DNA from: Herbiconiux ginsengi
GTDB taxonomy: Bacteria > Actinomycetota > Actinomycetes > Actinomycetales > Microbacteriaceae
NCBI RefSeq assembly: GCF_900107435.1
Contig: NZ_FNPZ01000001.1
Span: forward strand, 1,398,960-1,462,959
Reading direction: 5' to 3'
Length of the DNA stretch: 64,000 nucleotides
Positions 35,147-44,621 of the stretch are shown piece after piece; position 1 is the stretch's first letter, and every line of letters starts with the position of its first letter. The notes under the pieces are model-generated. The model saw only the letters and a list, made by a program, of their open reading frames with translations. It was not told where the DNA came from and made no database searches. Position numbers and translations under genes: made by a program.

Positions 35147-36492
35147 TGGGATGCGAGGTCCTTCTCGTAGAACTCCTGCGTGGCCTTCAGGAAGTCCTCG
35201 GGCGTGATCTTGCTGGTGAGCAGCAGCTGCTCGTTCGGCTGGAGCGAGCCCTGGTAGATGCCGGCCGTCGAGTTCGCCATGAAGTCGGTGAACCCGTCGT
35301 CGGCGCCGACCTCGGCCGAGAGCTCGAGCGCCTTCGCGATCAGGCTGCCCTCCTCCACGGTCGGCAGCGCCTGTGCCGGGTCGCCTCCGGGGGAGGCGCC
35401 GGTGACGTCGACCACGATCTGGCGAGCCTTGTCATTGGTGGCGATCCAGTTGAGGAAGAAGGCGGTGGCGTCGGCGTTCTTCGCCTTCGCCGGGATGGCG
35501 AAGGTGTTGCCGGTGCCCATCGCGACGTAGGGGTCGCCGGCGGCGACGGGCGGCATCAGGAAGAACTGGGCGTTGCCGGTGCCGAGGCCCTTGTCGACGT
35601 TCGCCGCGTCCCAGTTGCCGTCCCACATGAACAGGCCCTGGCCGGCGGTGAAGTTCGACACCATCGTGGTGTAGTTGATGGCGTTGACGTCGGGGGGAAG
35701 GTAGCCCTTCTCGGCCCATTCCTGGAAGGTCGTCGCGCCCTGCAGCGCCGCATCCGTCTGGATGGTGGCACCGGGCTTGTTGAACATCCAGTCGACCAGC
35801 GGCTGCTTGTCGCCGTACTGGTTGATCAGGGCCTGCAGCACGAACGTGCCCACGCCGTCCTGCATACCGGTCTGGATCGGCAGCACGCCCGCATCCTTCG
35901 CCTTCTGGAGGTCGGCCTCGAGCTCGTCGATGGTGGCCGGGACCTCCGTGATACCCACCTGGTCGGCGATCTTCTGGTTCATGTAGATGCCGGTGACGCT
36001 GTAGCCGATGCCGAACTGCCACAGCGATCCGTCGCCGCGCACGCCGTTGTCATCCATCCGCGCGCCCGCCAGCTGGCCCGCGGGGAACGTGTCCCAGCCG
36101 TAGGCGTCGAAGTACGGGTCGAGGTTCGTCAGCAGGCCGTCCTTCACCGTGGTGCCGAGGGTGGAGAGCCGGATGAGGTCGGGCGCGTCGTCACTGGCGA
36201 GCAGGCGCGGCGAGTTCGCCAGGAGGTTCTGGAAGCTGTCGCGCTTGATGTCGAACTTCACGTTCGGGTACTGCTTCGTGAACTCGTCGGCGAGATCGGA
36301 GGTGACCGGGAACCCCGTCTCGTCCTGGATCGTGATGGTGATGTCTTCGGTCGGAGCGTCGGTGCTCACCGCTCCGGACGCCTGGGTGGCGGGTGCGGAT
36401 GTGCCCGGCGCGCAGGCGGCCAAGCCGAGCAGCAGAGCGGCCGCCGTCGCCGTGAGGGCGACGGCACGCCGTCGGGTGTTTCTGGGTGCCAT
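35143..36492 (-). CDS. Extracellular sugar-binding lipoprotein of a CUT1 ABC importer
   Basis: A 449-aa family 1 solute-binding protein. MAPRNTRRRAVALTATAAAL is the signal peptide; lipobox LAAC gives lipidated Cys27, followed by a Thr/Ala-rich linker. The mature domain shows the typical order EFTKQYPNVKFDIKRDSFQN, TNLDPYFDAYGW and the W-rich segment GLFMWDGNWDAANVDKG. ATG 36492 has GAAGGAG 8 nt upstream; the frame is open further upstream through the operator and was trimmed. It is first in the minus-strand operon and divergent from a lacI-type gene. Confidence 0.93.
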   Translation of the reverse strand: MAPRNTRRRAVALTATAAALLLGLAACAPGTSAPATQASGAVSTDAPTEDITITIQDETGFPVTSDLADEFTKQYPNVKFDIKRDSFQNLLANSPRLLASDDAPDLIRLSTLGTTVKDGLLTNLDPYFDAYGWDTFPAGQLAGARMDDNGVRGDGSLWQFGIGYSVTGIYMNQKIADQVGITEVPATIDELEADLQKAKDAGVLPIQTGMQDGVGTFVLQALINQYGDKQPLVDWMFNKPGATIQTDAALQGATTFQEWAEKGYLPPDVNAINYTTMVSNFTAGQGLFMWDGNWDAANVDKGLGTGNAQFFLMPPVAAGDPYVAMGTGNTFAIPAKAKNADATAFFLNWIATNDKARQIVVDVTGASPGGDPAQALPTVEEGSLIAKALELSAEVGADDGFTDFMANSTAGIYQGSLQPNEQLLLTSKITPEDFLKATQEFYEKDLASQ

Positions 36493-36541
36493 GGTGACTC
36501 CTTCGTCAGGGTGGAAGTGATGACGTTCGGTGCTAGGAGGC

Positions 36542-36563
36542 GGTGCTAAATGCATTTACCACC
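36542..36563. promoter_or_regulatory. LacI-type operator between divergent binding-protein and regulator genes
   Basis: A 22-bp inverted repeat centred between 36552 and 36553, with core CTAAATGCATTTAC and outer arms GGTG/CACC; only one base pair breaks the symmetry. The length and central GC step are typical of LacI-family operators. It lies between the divergent genes and overlaps the presumed -35 region of a TATACT box (36573-36578) reading toward the lacI gene. Confidence 0.7.
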
Positions 36564-36572
36564 GACTGCGCA

Positions 36573-36578
36573 TATACT
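36573..36578 (+). promoter_or_regulatory. Candidate -10 box of the lacI-type gene at 36646
   Basis: TATACT is a near-consensus -10 hexamer about 68 bp upstream of the regulator ATG. Its -35 position falls within the palindromic operator, which suggests autoregulation. Confidence 0.4.
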
Positions 36579-36645
36579 TACTCGCTCAGGAGGGCATGTC
36601 AAGTCGCGGCCTGCCGAAGCGTCTGAACAGCCGGAACGGGGGAGT

Positions 36646-37728
36646 ATGTCCGCGAAGCGGAGCACGTTGGCGGATGTCGCGCGCCTGGCCGGTCTCTCGC
36701 CCACGGCGGCGTCGCTCATCCTCAACGGCAAGCCCGACACCCGCTTCTCGGCCGAAGCGCACGAACGGGTGCACGCCGCTGCGGCCCGGCTCGGCTACCG
36801 GCCGAACATCGGAGCCCGTGCCTTGCGCACCGATCGCACGCTCTCGATCGCGTTCATCTCCGACGTCGTCGCGACGACGCGTTTCGCGAGCGGCCTGATC
36901 CAGGGCGCCCTCGAGGAGGCCGAGCGGGCGGGGCACGTGGTTCTGGTGATGGAGACGCGAGGAGAGCCCGCCCGCGAGGCCGAGGCGATCGAAGCGGTGC
37001 TCGACCGCCAGGTCGACGGCATCATCTTCGGCACCATGCGCGCGAGGGAGCTCTTCGTGCCCGATTTCCCCGACTCGACGCGAGTGGTGATGCTCAATGC
37101 CACGAACCCGCGGTATGGCGTCTCGGTGCTGCCCGACGAAGAGGCCGGCGGCCGGGCGGCCGTCGATCTCCTCGCGGCCGCCGGGCACGCGGAGGGCATC
37201 GCCCTCATCGGCCAGAACGACGAGGCCGAGCGCGATCTGTTCCGCTCCGCCACGGTCGCGCGCAGGGTGAACGGCCTGCGGTCGGAGCTGACGGAGCTCG
37301 GGCTGACCCTGGTGGCCGAGGAGTCGTGCTGGGAGTGGGAGCCGCACAACGGCTACGAGCTCACGGCCGAGCTGCTCGACCGCCGAGATGACATCCGGGC
37401 ACTGCTGTGCATGAACGACCGCCTCGCATTCGGCGCCTATCAGGCCTGCAGCGAACGCGGTCTCGCCGTGGGCCGGGACATCTCGGTCGTCTCGTTCGAC
37501 AACGATGAGCTGGCCTCCTATCTCCGCCCGGGATTGACGACGATCGGGCTCCCGCACGTGGAGATGGGGCGCGAGGCCGTGAAACTCCTGCTGTCGGATG
37601 CCGCGCCCGGTCAGCGCCTGGTGCCGATGCCGATCGTGGAGCGGCACTCCATCGCCACGGTCGACACGACGAGCGAGAGCGCGCGCCGGGCGCAGGCGCG
37701 ACTGGCCGCCGGCCGAATCGCCGGCTGA
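36646..37728 (+). CDS. LacI-family transcriptional regulator
   Basis: A 360-aa regulator. The N-terminal HTH reads STLADVARLAGLSPTAASLI, followed by the hinge helix (RVHAAAARLGYRPNIGARAL) and a periplasmic-binding-like effector domain (LSIAFISDVVATTRFASGLI; VDGIIFGTMRA; DISVVSFDNDELASYLRPGL). ATG 36646 with GGGGGAGT upstream was chosen; an open frame begins earlier inside the operator. It is divergent from the minus-strand sugar operon and very likely represses it through the 36542-36563 palindrome. Confidence 0.95.
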   Translation: MSAKRSTLADVARLAGLSPTAASLILNGKPDTRFSAEAHERVHAAAARLGYRPNIGARALRTDRTLSIAFISDVVATTRFASGLIQGALEEAERAGHVVLVMETRGEPAREAEAIEAVLDRQVDGIIFGTMRARELFVPDFPDSTRVVMLNATNPRYGVSVLPDEEAGGRAAVDLLAAAGHAEGIALIGQNDEAERDLFRSATVARRVNGLRSELTELGLTLVAEESCWEWEPHNGYELTAELLDRRDDIRALLCMNDRLAFGAYQACSERGLAVGRDISVVSFDNDELASYLRPGLTTIGLPHVEMGREAVKLLLSDAAPGQRLVPMPIVERHSIATVDTTSESARRAQARLAAGRIAG

Positions 37729-37794
37729 GACGCGGCGGTTTCGACGGGCACTCGGTTTCCGCTCGCGGTGGCGAGGTGGTTCGCGGCGGCCAGG

Positions 37795-38808
37795 TCACCG
37801 CGGAAGAGAGGAGCGCGGCGGGGCCGTCGTCGCCCGGCGGATGAGCCGGGTGGGCAACCGGATGTGCGTCGACTCGGGGGTCTCGCCGTTCATCAGCGCC
37901 ACCAGCAGCTCGGCGGCATTGGCGCCCATGCTCTGCATCGGCTGCCGGATGGTGGTGAGCGGCGGGGTGAGCCGGGAGGCCTCCGGCACGTCGTCGAAGC
38001 CGATCACGGAGAGGTCGCCGGGAACCTCGAGGCCGAGTTCGGCGGCGGTCTGGATGATGGCGATGGCCGAGAGGTCGTTGGCGGCGAAGATCGCGGTGGG
38101 CCGGTTCGGCGACGACAGCAACGACGCGGCCGTCGTGCGCGCCGTCTCCGTCTCGTAGAGACCCACCCGCACCAACGTGGGATCGAACGGGATGCGCGCC
38201 ATCTCGAGGGCGCGCCGGTAACCGGCATCCCGCAGCACCGACGACCGCAGATCGGGGCGGCCGGCGACGAAGGCGATGCGGGTGTGCCCGAGCTCGATGA
38301 GGTACTGGGTGGCCTGCAAGGCGCCGCCGAAGCTGTCCGACTCGACCGTGGGCAGGTCGGCCCGGCCGGTGTGCGGGTCGACCGCGACGATCGGCACCTC
38401 GGCGTTCACCCCCACGACGGTGGGGGTGACGATGATCGCGCCGTCGATCAGCGTTCCGCTCAGCCGGCTGAGCGATCGCTGCTCCCATCCGGCCCCCTCG
38501 TGCTGGCGCGAGGCGCTGTAGGCGAGCAGATCGAGGCGGGATTCGTGCAGCGCCGACGCGACGCCCTTCAGGATCTCGGCGCTGAACGGTTCGAAATCGG
38601 CCACCAGCACCCCGATCACACCGGTGCGCCGGGAACGCATGCTGCTGGCGATGAGGCTCGACTCGTAGCCGAGCTCCTCCACCGCATCCAGAACGCGGCG
38701 CGTGGTCTCGCTCGAGATGCCGTAGCGCCCGTTCACGGCTTTCGACACCGTCGAAACGGAGACGCCGGCGGCGGCGGCGACGTCGTGGATGGTGGCTCGG
38801 CGAGACAT
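37795..38808 (-). CDS. LacI-family transcriptional regulator (second, divergent from the GH3 operon)
   Basis: A 337-aa regulator with HTH ATIHDVAAAAGVSVSTVSKA, hinge (RRVLDAVEELGYESSLIASS) and effector domain ending LIRRATTAPP. ATG 38808 was chosen over an upstream frame opening inside the operator. It faces the plus-strand ABC importer and GH3 operon and converges, with only 66 bp between, on the other lacI gene. Its target is probably the palindrome cluster at 38832-38856. A TATGCT on its own strand (38815-38820) may be its -10 box. Confidence 0.95.
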   Translation of the reverse strand: MSRRATIHDVAAAAGVSVSTVSKAVNGRYGISSETTRRVLDAVEELGYESSLIASSMRSRRTGVIGVLVADFEPFSAEILKGVASALHESRLDLLAYSASRQHEGAGWEQRSLSRLSGTLIDGAIIVTPTVVGVNAEVPIVAVDPHTGRADLPTVESDSFGGALQATQYLIELGHTRIAFVAGRPDLRSSVLRDAGYRRALEMARIPFDPTLVRVGLYETETARTTAASLLSSPNRPTAIFAANDLSAIAIIQTAAELGLEVPGDLSVIGFDDVPEASRLTPPLTTIRQPMQSMGANAAELLVALMNGETPESTHIRLPTRLIRRATTAPPRSSLPR

Positions 38809-38831
38809 GGACACAGCATAGTCACAGAGAT

Positions 38832-38858
38832 GGAAAATGTTTTCGAAAACGTTTGACA
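38832..38858. promoter_or_regulatory. Overlapping LacI-type operators and -35 box of the second sugar operon
   Basis: GTTTTCGAAAAC (38839-38850) is a perfect 12-bp palindrome. It overlaps GAAAATGTTTTC (38833-38844) on the left and AAAACGTTT on the right, the AT-arm/CG-centre pattern of LacI-family sites. TTGACA (38853-38858) abuts the right end and could be the -35 box for the operon starting at 38988, with a weak GAAACT 17 bp on. Repressor binding here would block transcription. Confidence 0.6.
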
Positions 38859-38987
38859 CTCGTTCTCGGTCTGGAGAAACTCGTGTCCTGAGGGAGCGCG
38901 ACGACGAATCGACGACCTCCTGCACTTCACATCCCTGGCGCCTCGACGACGATGGTGCCGCTCAACGAAGAGAACAGGTTGAATCAC

Positions 38988-40277
38988 ATGAAGGCACGAA
39001 AGATCCTCGCCGGATCTGCGATCCTCGCATTGGGGGCTCTCGGTCTCAGCGCGTGCAGCTCGGGATCGGGCTCCGGCAGCACCGACGGAGCCGTGACCAT
39101 GAGTCTCTGGCAGAACTCCACCACCGGTCCCGGCAAGGCATTCTGGGACAAGACGGCAGCCGATTTCGAGGCGGCCAACCCGGGGGTCACCATCGATGTC
39201 CAGACCGTGCAGAACGAAGACCTCGACGGCAAACTCCAGACCGCCATGAACTCCGGTGACGGCCCGGAGATCTTCCTCCAGCGCGGTGGCGGCAAGATGG
39301 CGGCGATGGTGGCCGCCGGCCAGGTGATGGACATCACCGACAAGATCTCCGACGACGCCACGAGCCAGATCCCCGAGGGCTCGTTCAAGGCCGAGCAGCT
39401 CGACGGCAAGACCTACGCCATGCCGGTCGCCGTGCTCCCGGGCGGCATCTTCTACAGCAAGGACCTGTTCGAGGCCGCCGGCATCACCGAGACGCCGGCC
39501 ACGATCGACGACCTCGAGTCGGCGGCGCAGAAGCTGAAGGCCGCAGGCAACCAGGGCATCGCGCTCGGCGCCAAGGACGCGTGGCCCGCTGCGCACTGGT
39601 ACTACTTCTTCGCCCTGCGCGAGTGCAGCCCCGACACGCTGGCCAAGGCGGCCGACGAGAAGAGCTTCGACGACGAGTGCTGGGTCAAGGCCGGAGAAGA
39701 CCTCGAGTCGTTCGCCGCGACCGATCCGTTCAACGAGGGCTTCCTCACCACGTCGGCCCAGCAGGGCGCGGGCAGCTCGGCCGGCCTCCTCGCCAACCAC
39801 CAGGCCGGCATGGAGCTGATGGGAGCCTGGGATCCGGGAGTGATCGCGTCGCTCACCCCCGACACCAAGCCGCTGCCCGACCTCTCCTGGTTCCCCTTCC
39901 CCGAGGTGCAGGGCGGCGAGGGCGAGCCCGGCTCGATCCTCGGCGGCGTCGACGGATACTCCTGCGCAGCGGATGCCCCGCCGCAGTGCGTCGACTTCCT
40001 CAACTACATCGCCACCCCCGAGGTGCAGGAGGCCTACTACGTGGCCTTCAACGCCCCGCCGGTGAACACCGAAGCGCAGAAGGCGGTCACCGAGCCCTAC
40101 CTGCAGGAGATCCTCAAGGCCTACAACGCGGCCCCCTACGTCTCGCAGTGGCTCGACACGGTCTACGGACTGAACGTGGGCAACGCGCTGAACGTCGGCG
40201 TGGTCGACCTGCTGGCCGGCAAGAGCTCACCCGAGCAACTCGTGCAGACGGTCAACGACGCCGCCAAGAAGGCGTAG
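38988..40277 (+). CDS. Extracellular sugar-binding lipoprotein of the second CUT1 ABC importer
   Basis: A 429-aa lipoprotein: signal MKARKILAGSAILALGALG, lipobox LSAC with Cys23, then a Ser/Gly linker. The mature part is a family 1 solute-binding domain (ADFEAANPGVTIDVQTVQNE; FLQRGGGKMAAMVAAGQVMD; LDFLNYIATP-like hinge). It lies 10 bp before the first permease gene. Associated enzymes suggest beta-xylosides, beta-glucosides or arabino-oligosaccharides as ligand. Confidence 0.94.
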   Translation: MKARKILAGSAILALGALGLSACSSGSGSGSTDGAVTMSLWQNSTTGPGKAFWDKTAADFEAANPGVTIDVQTVQNEDLDGKLQTAMNSGDGPEIFLQRGGGKMAAMVAAGQVMDITDKISDDATSQIPEGSFKAEQLDGKTYAMPVAVLPGGIFYSKDLFEAAGITETPATIDDLESAAQKLKAAGNQGIALGAKDAWPAAHWYYFFALRECSPDTLAKAADEKSFDDECWVKAGEDLESFAATDPFNEGFLTTSAQQGAGSSAGLLANHQAGMELMGAWDPGVIASLTPDTKPLPDLSWFPFPEVQGGEGEPGSILGGVDGYSCAADAPPQCVDFLNYIATPEVQEAYYVAFNAPPVNTEAQKAVTEPYLQEILKAYNAAPYVSQWLDTVYGLNVGNALNVGVVDLLAGKSSPEQLVQTVNDAAKKA

Positions 40278-40287
40278 GAGACCCGAC

Positions 40288-41319
40288 ATGCAGGTTCGCG
40301 AGACGACCGCGCCCGAGCTCGACGCGACGGCCGATCTCGAGACGACCGGGGGCGGTGGCACCACGCCGCCGCCCCCGGCGCCTGTCCGCAAGCAGCCGCG
40401 CAAGCGGATCAGCTGGACGACGCGGCTCGAGATCATCCTGCTGGCGGGGCCGGCGCTGGTGATCTTCGTCGCCTTCGTGATCTTCCCGGTCGCGGTGGCC
40501 GGCTACTACGGCTTCTTCAGCTGGCAGGGTTACGGCCCCGCGGTCGACTTCGTCGGGCTGCGCAACTACATCACCATCCTGCAAGACCCGGCCTTCCACG
40601 ACGCCCTGCTGCACAACGGCATGATCGCCGTGCTCTCGCTCGTGTTCCAGGGGCCGGTGGCCATCCTGCTGGCCCTGCTGCTGAACCGGCGCATCCGGGG
40701 CCAGTCGATCATCCGGGTGCTCATCTTCGTGCCCTACGTGATCTCCGAGGTCGTCGTGGGCACCGGCTGGAGCCTCATGCTCCAGACCAACGGAGCGCTG
40801 AACGGCCTGCTCGAGAACATCGGCCTCGGCGGTCTCGCGCAGGACTGGCTGGCCAATCCGGATCTCGCGATCTGGACCCTGATGGTCATCATCACCTGGA
40901 AGTACGTGGGCTTCGCGGTCATCCTCTTCCTCGCGGGCCTGCAGGGCATCCCCGAAGAGCTCACCGAGGCCGCCTCGATCGACGGCGCCTCGTTCTGGCA
41001 GATCCAGCGCAGCATCACGCTGCCGCTGCTCGGCCCGACGCTGCGCATCTGGGCGTTCCTGTCGATCATCGGATCGCTGCAGCTGTTCGACCTCGTCTAC
41101 ATCATCTGGGGTCAATACGTCTCGTCGACCGCCGGCACCTCCACCATGGTCACCTACATGGTGACCAACGGCCGCAACGCCGGCAGCTACGGCTACGGCA
41201 GCGCCGTCGCCGTCGTGCTCTTCGTCATCTCACTCGTCGTCGCCCTGGTCTACCAGCGGTTCGTGCTCCGTCGCGACACCGAAGGCGCCCTCACCGGAAA
41301 AGGAGGCAAGCGCGGATGA
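40288..41319 (+). CDS. Carbohydrate ABC importer permease, MalF type
   Basis: A 343-aa permease with a Pro-rich cytoplasmic N-terminus of about 45 residues, six spans and EAA loop (ELTEAASIDGASFWQIQRSI). The stop overlaps the next permease start by ATGA. Confidence 0.94.
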   Translation: MQVRETTAPELDATADLETTGGGGTTPPPPAPVRKQPRKRISWTTRLEIILLAGPALVIFVAFVIFPVAVAGYYGFFSWQGYGPAVDFVGLRNYITILQDPAFHDALLHNGMIAVLSLVFQGPVAILLALLLNRRIRGQSIIRVLIFVPYVISEVVVGTGWSLMLQTNGALNGLLENIGLGGLAQDWLANPDLAIWTLMVIITWKYVGFAVILFLAGLQGIPEELTEAASIDGASFWQIQRSITLPLLGPTLRIWAFLSIIGSLQLFDLVYIIWGQYVSSTAGTSTMVTYMVTNGRNAGSYGYGSAVAVVLFVISLVVALVYQRFVLRRDTEGALTGKGGKRG

Positions 41320-42224
41320 CCGCCACCATCGCCTCGAACCCCGCCAGCCGCACGACCGTCGCGGCCCCCGGCCCGGCCCGCCGCCGCCGTTCGAAGGGCA
41401 AGGCGCCCCTGCAGGGCGGCAACGTCCTGGTCTACTTCGTGGCCCTCGTGGTCATCGCGCTGATGCTGGCGCCCGTCGCCTACATCATCTTCGGCGGCTT
41501 CCGCACGAACTCGCAGATCACGGTCGATCCGGCCGGCCTGCCGAGCCCCTGGAACGTGCAGAACTACCTCGACGTGCTCACGGGCGGCGTGTTCTGGAAC
41601 CAGGTGCTCAACTCCACCATCGCCGCCGTCGTCACCACGCTCGGGGTCGTCGCGCTGGGGCTCATGGCCAGCTACGTGATCGCCCGCTACGAGTTCCGTG
41701 GTCGCGGGGTGATGTACTCGGTGTTCGCCGCCGGCCTGATGTTCCCCATGACGGTCGCCATCACGCCGCTCTACATCGTGGTGAAGAACATCGGCCTCAT
41801 GAACTCGCTCGGCGGCGTCATCCTGCCGCAGATCGCCTTCGCGCTGCCGACGACCATCATCATCCTGGTGCCTTTCCTGCGAGCCATCCCGCGCGAGATC
41901 GAAGAGGCGGCGTTCATCGACGGATGCAGCCGGCTCGGCTTCTTCTGGCGCATGGTGGTGCGGCTCGCGATGCCCGGGGTCATCACCGTGGGCATCCTCG
42001 CGTTCATCGCGAGCTGGAACAGCTACCTGCTGCCCCTGTTCATCCTCAACAACGAGGCGACGTTCACCCTGCCGCTCGGCGTGCAGGCCTTCTCGTCGCA
42101 GTACTCCGTCGACACCGCGAAGGTGCTCGCCTTCACCTCGCTGTCGATGATCCCCGCCCTGGTGTTCTTCAGCCTGTTCGAGCGCCGCATCGTCGGCGGC
42201 TTGACCGGCGCCGTCAAGGGCTGA
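41316..42224 (+). CDS. Carbohydrate ABC importer permease, MalG type
   Basis: A 302-aa permease with six spans and the EAA loop (EIEEAAFIDGCSRLGFFWRM). Coupled to the previous gene by ATGA and followed 5 bp later by the GH3 gene. Again no dedicated ATPase is encoded in the operon. Confidence 0.94.
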   Translation: MTATIASNPASRTTVAAPGPARRRRSKGKAPLQGGNVLVYFVALVVIALMLAPVAYIIFGGFRTNSQITVDPAGLPSPWNVQNYLDVLTGGVFWNQVLNSTIAAVVTTLGVVALGLMASYVIARYEFRGRGVMYSVFAAGLMFPMTVAITPLYIVVKNIGLMNSLGGVILPQIAFALPTTIIILVPFLRAIPREIEEAAFIDGCSRLGFFWRMVVRLAMPGVITVGILAFIASWNSYLLPLFILNNEATFTLPLGVQAFSSQYSVDTAKVLAFTSLSMIPALVFFSLFERRIVGGLTGAVKG

Positions 42225-42229
42225 CCCGC

Positions 42230-44596
42230 ATGACTTCCGAAGAAAGTGAGCTCCCCGTGAGCCTTCCGCACCTCCCCGCCGTCTCCGAGCGGGTTCGCCG
42301 GCTGCACGCCGGCATGACCCTCGAGGAGAAGCTGGCGCAGATCGTGGGGTACTGGGTCGACCAAGGGGGCGAAGTGGTGGCGCCGATGGCCGACGAGATG
42401 GCGACGTCGACCGGCTACGCGGATGCGACCGTGCACGGCATCGGGCACCTCACCCGCGTCTACGGCACGCGGCCGGTCGATCCGGTCGAGCGGGCGGGCT
42501 GGCTCTGGGAGGAGCAGCGGCGGCTGAAGGAGAAGACGCGGCTCGGCATCCCGGCGCTCGTGCATGAGGAGTGCCTCACCGGCCTGGCCGCGTGGAAAGC
42601 GGCCACTTTCCCCACCCCGCTGGCGTGGGGTGCCGCCTTCGATCCCGAGCTCGTGGCCGAGATGGGCCGGCTGATCGGCGAGTCGATGCGACAGCTCGGC
42701 ATCCATCAGGGCCTGGCGCCCGTGCTCGACGTCATCCGCGATCCGCGCTGGGGCCGGGTCGACGAGTGCATCTCCGAAGACCCCTACGTGGTGGGAACGA
42801 TCGGAACCGCGTATGTGCGGGGGCTGCAGAGCGCCGGAGTGCACGCCACCCTCAAGCACTTCGTGGGCTACTCCGCTTCGCAGGCGGGGCGCAACCACGC
42901 CCCCGCCCACCTCGGCCGCCGCGAGCTGAACGACGTGCTCCTGCCGCCGTTCGAGATGGCGGTGCTCGACGGCGGGGTGCGCTCGGTGATGAACTCCTAC
43001 GCCGAGATCGACGGCACCCCGGTGGCCGCCACCACCGAGTACCTCACCGACATCCTGCGCGAGCTCTGGGGCTTCGACGGCGTCGTGGTGTCGGACTACT
43101 TCTCGGTGGCGTTCCTGCAGCTGATGCACGCCGTGGCCGCCGACGGCGGCGAGGCGGCCGAGATCGCTCTCGCCGCCGGCATCGACGTCGAGTTGCCGAC
43201 CGGCGACGCCTACCTGCAGCCGTTGGCCGACCGCATCCGGGCCGGTGACGCCGACGAAGCTCTCGTCGATCGTGCCGTGCTGCGGGTGCTCGCCCAGAAG
43301 GAGGACCTCGGACTCCTCGACGAGACCTTCGACGCCGCACCCACGGAGATCGACCTCGACTCGCCCGAGCACCGCGCCGTCGCCCGCCGGCTCGCCGAGG
43401 AGTCGATCGTGCTGCTCACCAACGACGGATCGCTGCCGCTGGTGTCGCTCGATGGCCGTGCACCCGCATCCGTCGCCCTGATCGGGCCGAACGCCGACTC
43501 GGCCGAGGCGCTGATGGGCTGCTACTCCTTCGTGAACCACGTGCTCGCCCATCACCCGGGCATGCCGATCGGATTCGAGATCCCCACCGTGCTCGAGGCC
43601 CTGCGGGCCGAACTGTCCGCAACCGAGATCGTGAGCGCTCACGGAGTCGACGTCGAGGGCGACGATCGCTCGGGCATCGCCGCCGCCGTCGCAGCGGCGC
43701 AGGCGGCCGAGGTGGCCGTGGTGGTCGTCGGCGACCGGGCCGGACTGTTCGGCCGCGGCACGGTCGGCGAGGGCAACGACGTCGAGAGCCTCGAGCTGCC
43801 CGGCGTGCAGCGCGAACTCGTCGAAGCCGTGATCGCCACCGGAACCCGCGTGGTGCTGGTGATCTGCTCCGGCCGCCCTTATGCGATCGACTGGGCGGTG
43901 AGTGGACCGGATGCTCCCGCCGCCGTGCTGCAGGTCTTCTTCCCGGGCGAAGAGGGCGGCGCGGCCATCGCCGGCGTGCTGACCGGCAGCGTGGTGCCCT
44001 CCGGCCACCTTCCGGTGTCGCTGCCGCGCTCGGCCGGCGCCCAGCCCTATTCCTACCTGCACCCGATCCTCGGTGGGCCCTCCGAGGTGACGAGCGCCGA
44101 CAGCACGCCGGTGCTGCCCTTCGGTCACGGCCTGAGCTACACCACCTTCGAGCGCACCGGGCTGGTGGCCGACGCGTCGGTGGCCGCTGGGGGCTCCTTC
44201 GGTGCCTCCGTGCGCGTGCGCAACACCGGCGAGCGGGATGCCGCCGACCTCGTGCAGCTCTACGCTCGCGACCTGCAGGGCAGCGTCACCCGACCGGTGG
44301 CGCAGTTGCTCGCCTATCAGCGCGTGCTCCTCCCGGCCGGCGCGGAAGCGGTCATCCGCTTCGAGGTGCCCACCACGCGTCTCGCGTTCACCGGTCTCGC
44401 CTACGATCGGATCGTCGAGCCCGGCGAGGTGGAGCTCTGGGTCGGCCCGTCGGCGGCCGAGCGCGACACCGCCACGAGCATCCAGGTGATCGGCCCCGTG
44501 CACACCGTCACGCTGGCCGATGAGCGCTACGTCGGCGTGAGCGTGGAGCGCAGCGAGCCGGCCGTCGCCGTCGGCGTCCTGGCCGACGCCGGCTGA
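42230..44596 (+). CDS. Glycoside hydrolase family 3 beta-glucosidase/beta-xylosidase
   Basis: A 788-aa cytoplasmic GH3 enzyme: TIM-barrel domain (about 20-330) with KHFVGYSASQAGRNHAPAHL and nucleophile Asp289 in GVVVSDYFSV; alpha/beta sandwich (about 395-620) with SIVLLTNDGSLPL and VVVVGDRAG; C-terminal Fn3-like domain (SVRVRNTGERDAADLVQLYA type). No signal peptide, so it would hydrolyse imported oligosaccharides. ATG 42230 lies 5 bp after the permease stop; GTG 42257 is an alternative start. Sequence alone does not separate xylosidase from glucosidase, but the GH51 and xylA neighbours favour xylosides. Confidence 0.93.
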   Translation: MTSEESELPVSLPHLPAVSERVRRLHAGMTLEEKLAQIVGYWVDQGGEVVAPMADEMATSTGYADATVHGIGHLTRVYGTRPVDPVERAGWLWEEQRRLKEKTRLGIPALVHEECLTGLAAWKAATFPTPLAWGAAFDPELVAEMGRLIGESMRQLGIHQGLAPVLDVIRDPRWGRVDECISEDPYVVGTIGTAYVRGLQSAGVHATLKHFVGYSASQAGRNHAPAHLGRRELNDVLLPPFEMAVLDGGVRSVMNSYAEIDGTPVAATTEYLTDILRELWGFDGVVVSDYFSVAFLQLMHAVAADGGEAAEIALAAGIDVELPTGDAYLQPLADRIRAGDADEALVDRAVLRVLAQKEDLGLLDETFDAAPTEIDLDSPEHRAVARRLAEESIVLLTNDGSLPLVSLDGRAPASVALIGPNADSAEALMGCYSFVNHVLAHHPGMPIGFEIPTVLEALRAELSATEIVSAHGVDVEGDDRSGIAAAVAAAQAAEVAVVVVGDRAGLFGRGTVGEGNDVESLELPGVQRELVEAVIATGTRVVLVICSGRPYAIDWAVSGPDAPAAVLQVFFPGEEGGAAIAGVLTGSVVPSGHLPVSLPRSAGAQPYSYLHPILGGPSEVTSADSTPVLPFGHGLSYTTFERTGLVADASVAAGGSFGASVRVRNTGERDAADLVQLYARDLQGSVTRPVAQLLAYQRVLLPAGAEAVIRFEVPTTRLAFTGLAYDRIVEPGEVELWVGPSAAERDTATSIQVIGPVHTVTLADERYVGVSVERSEPAVAVGVLADAG

Positions 44597-44621
44597 CCCG
44601 CGGCGGAAGGGAACGACGACG

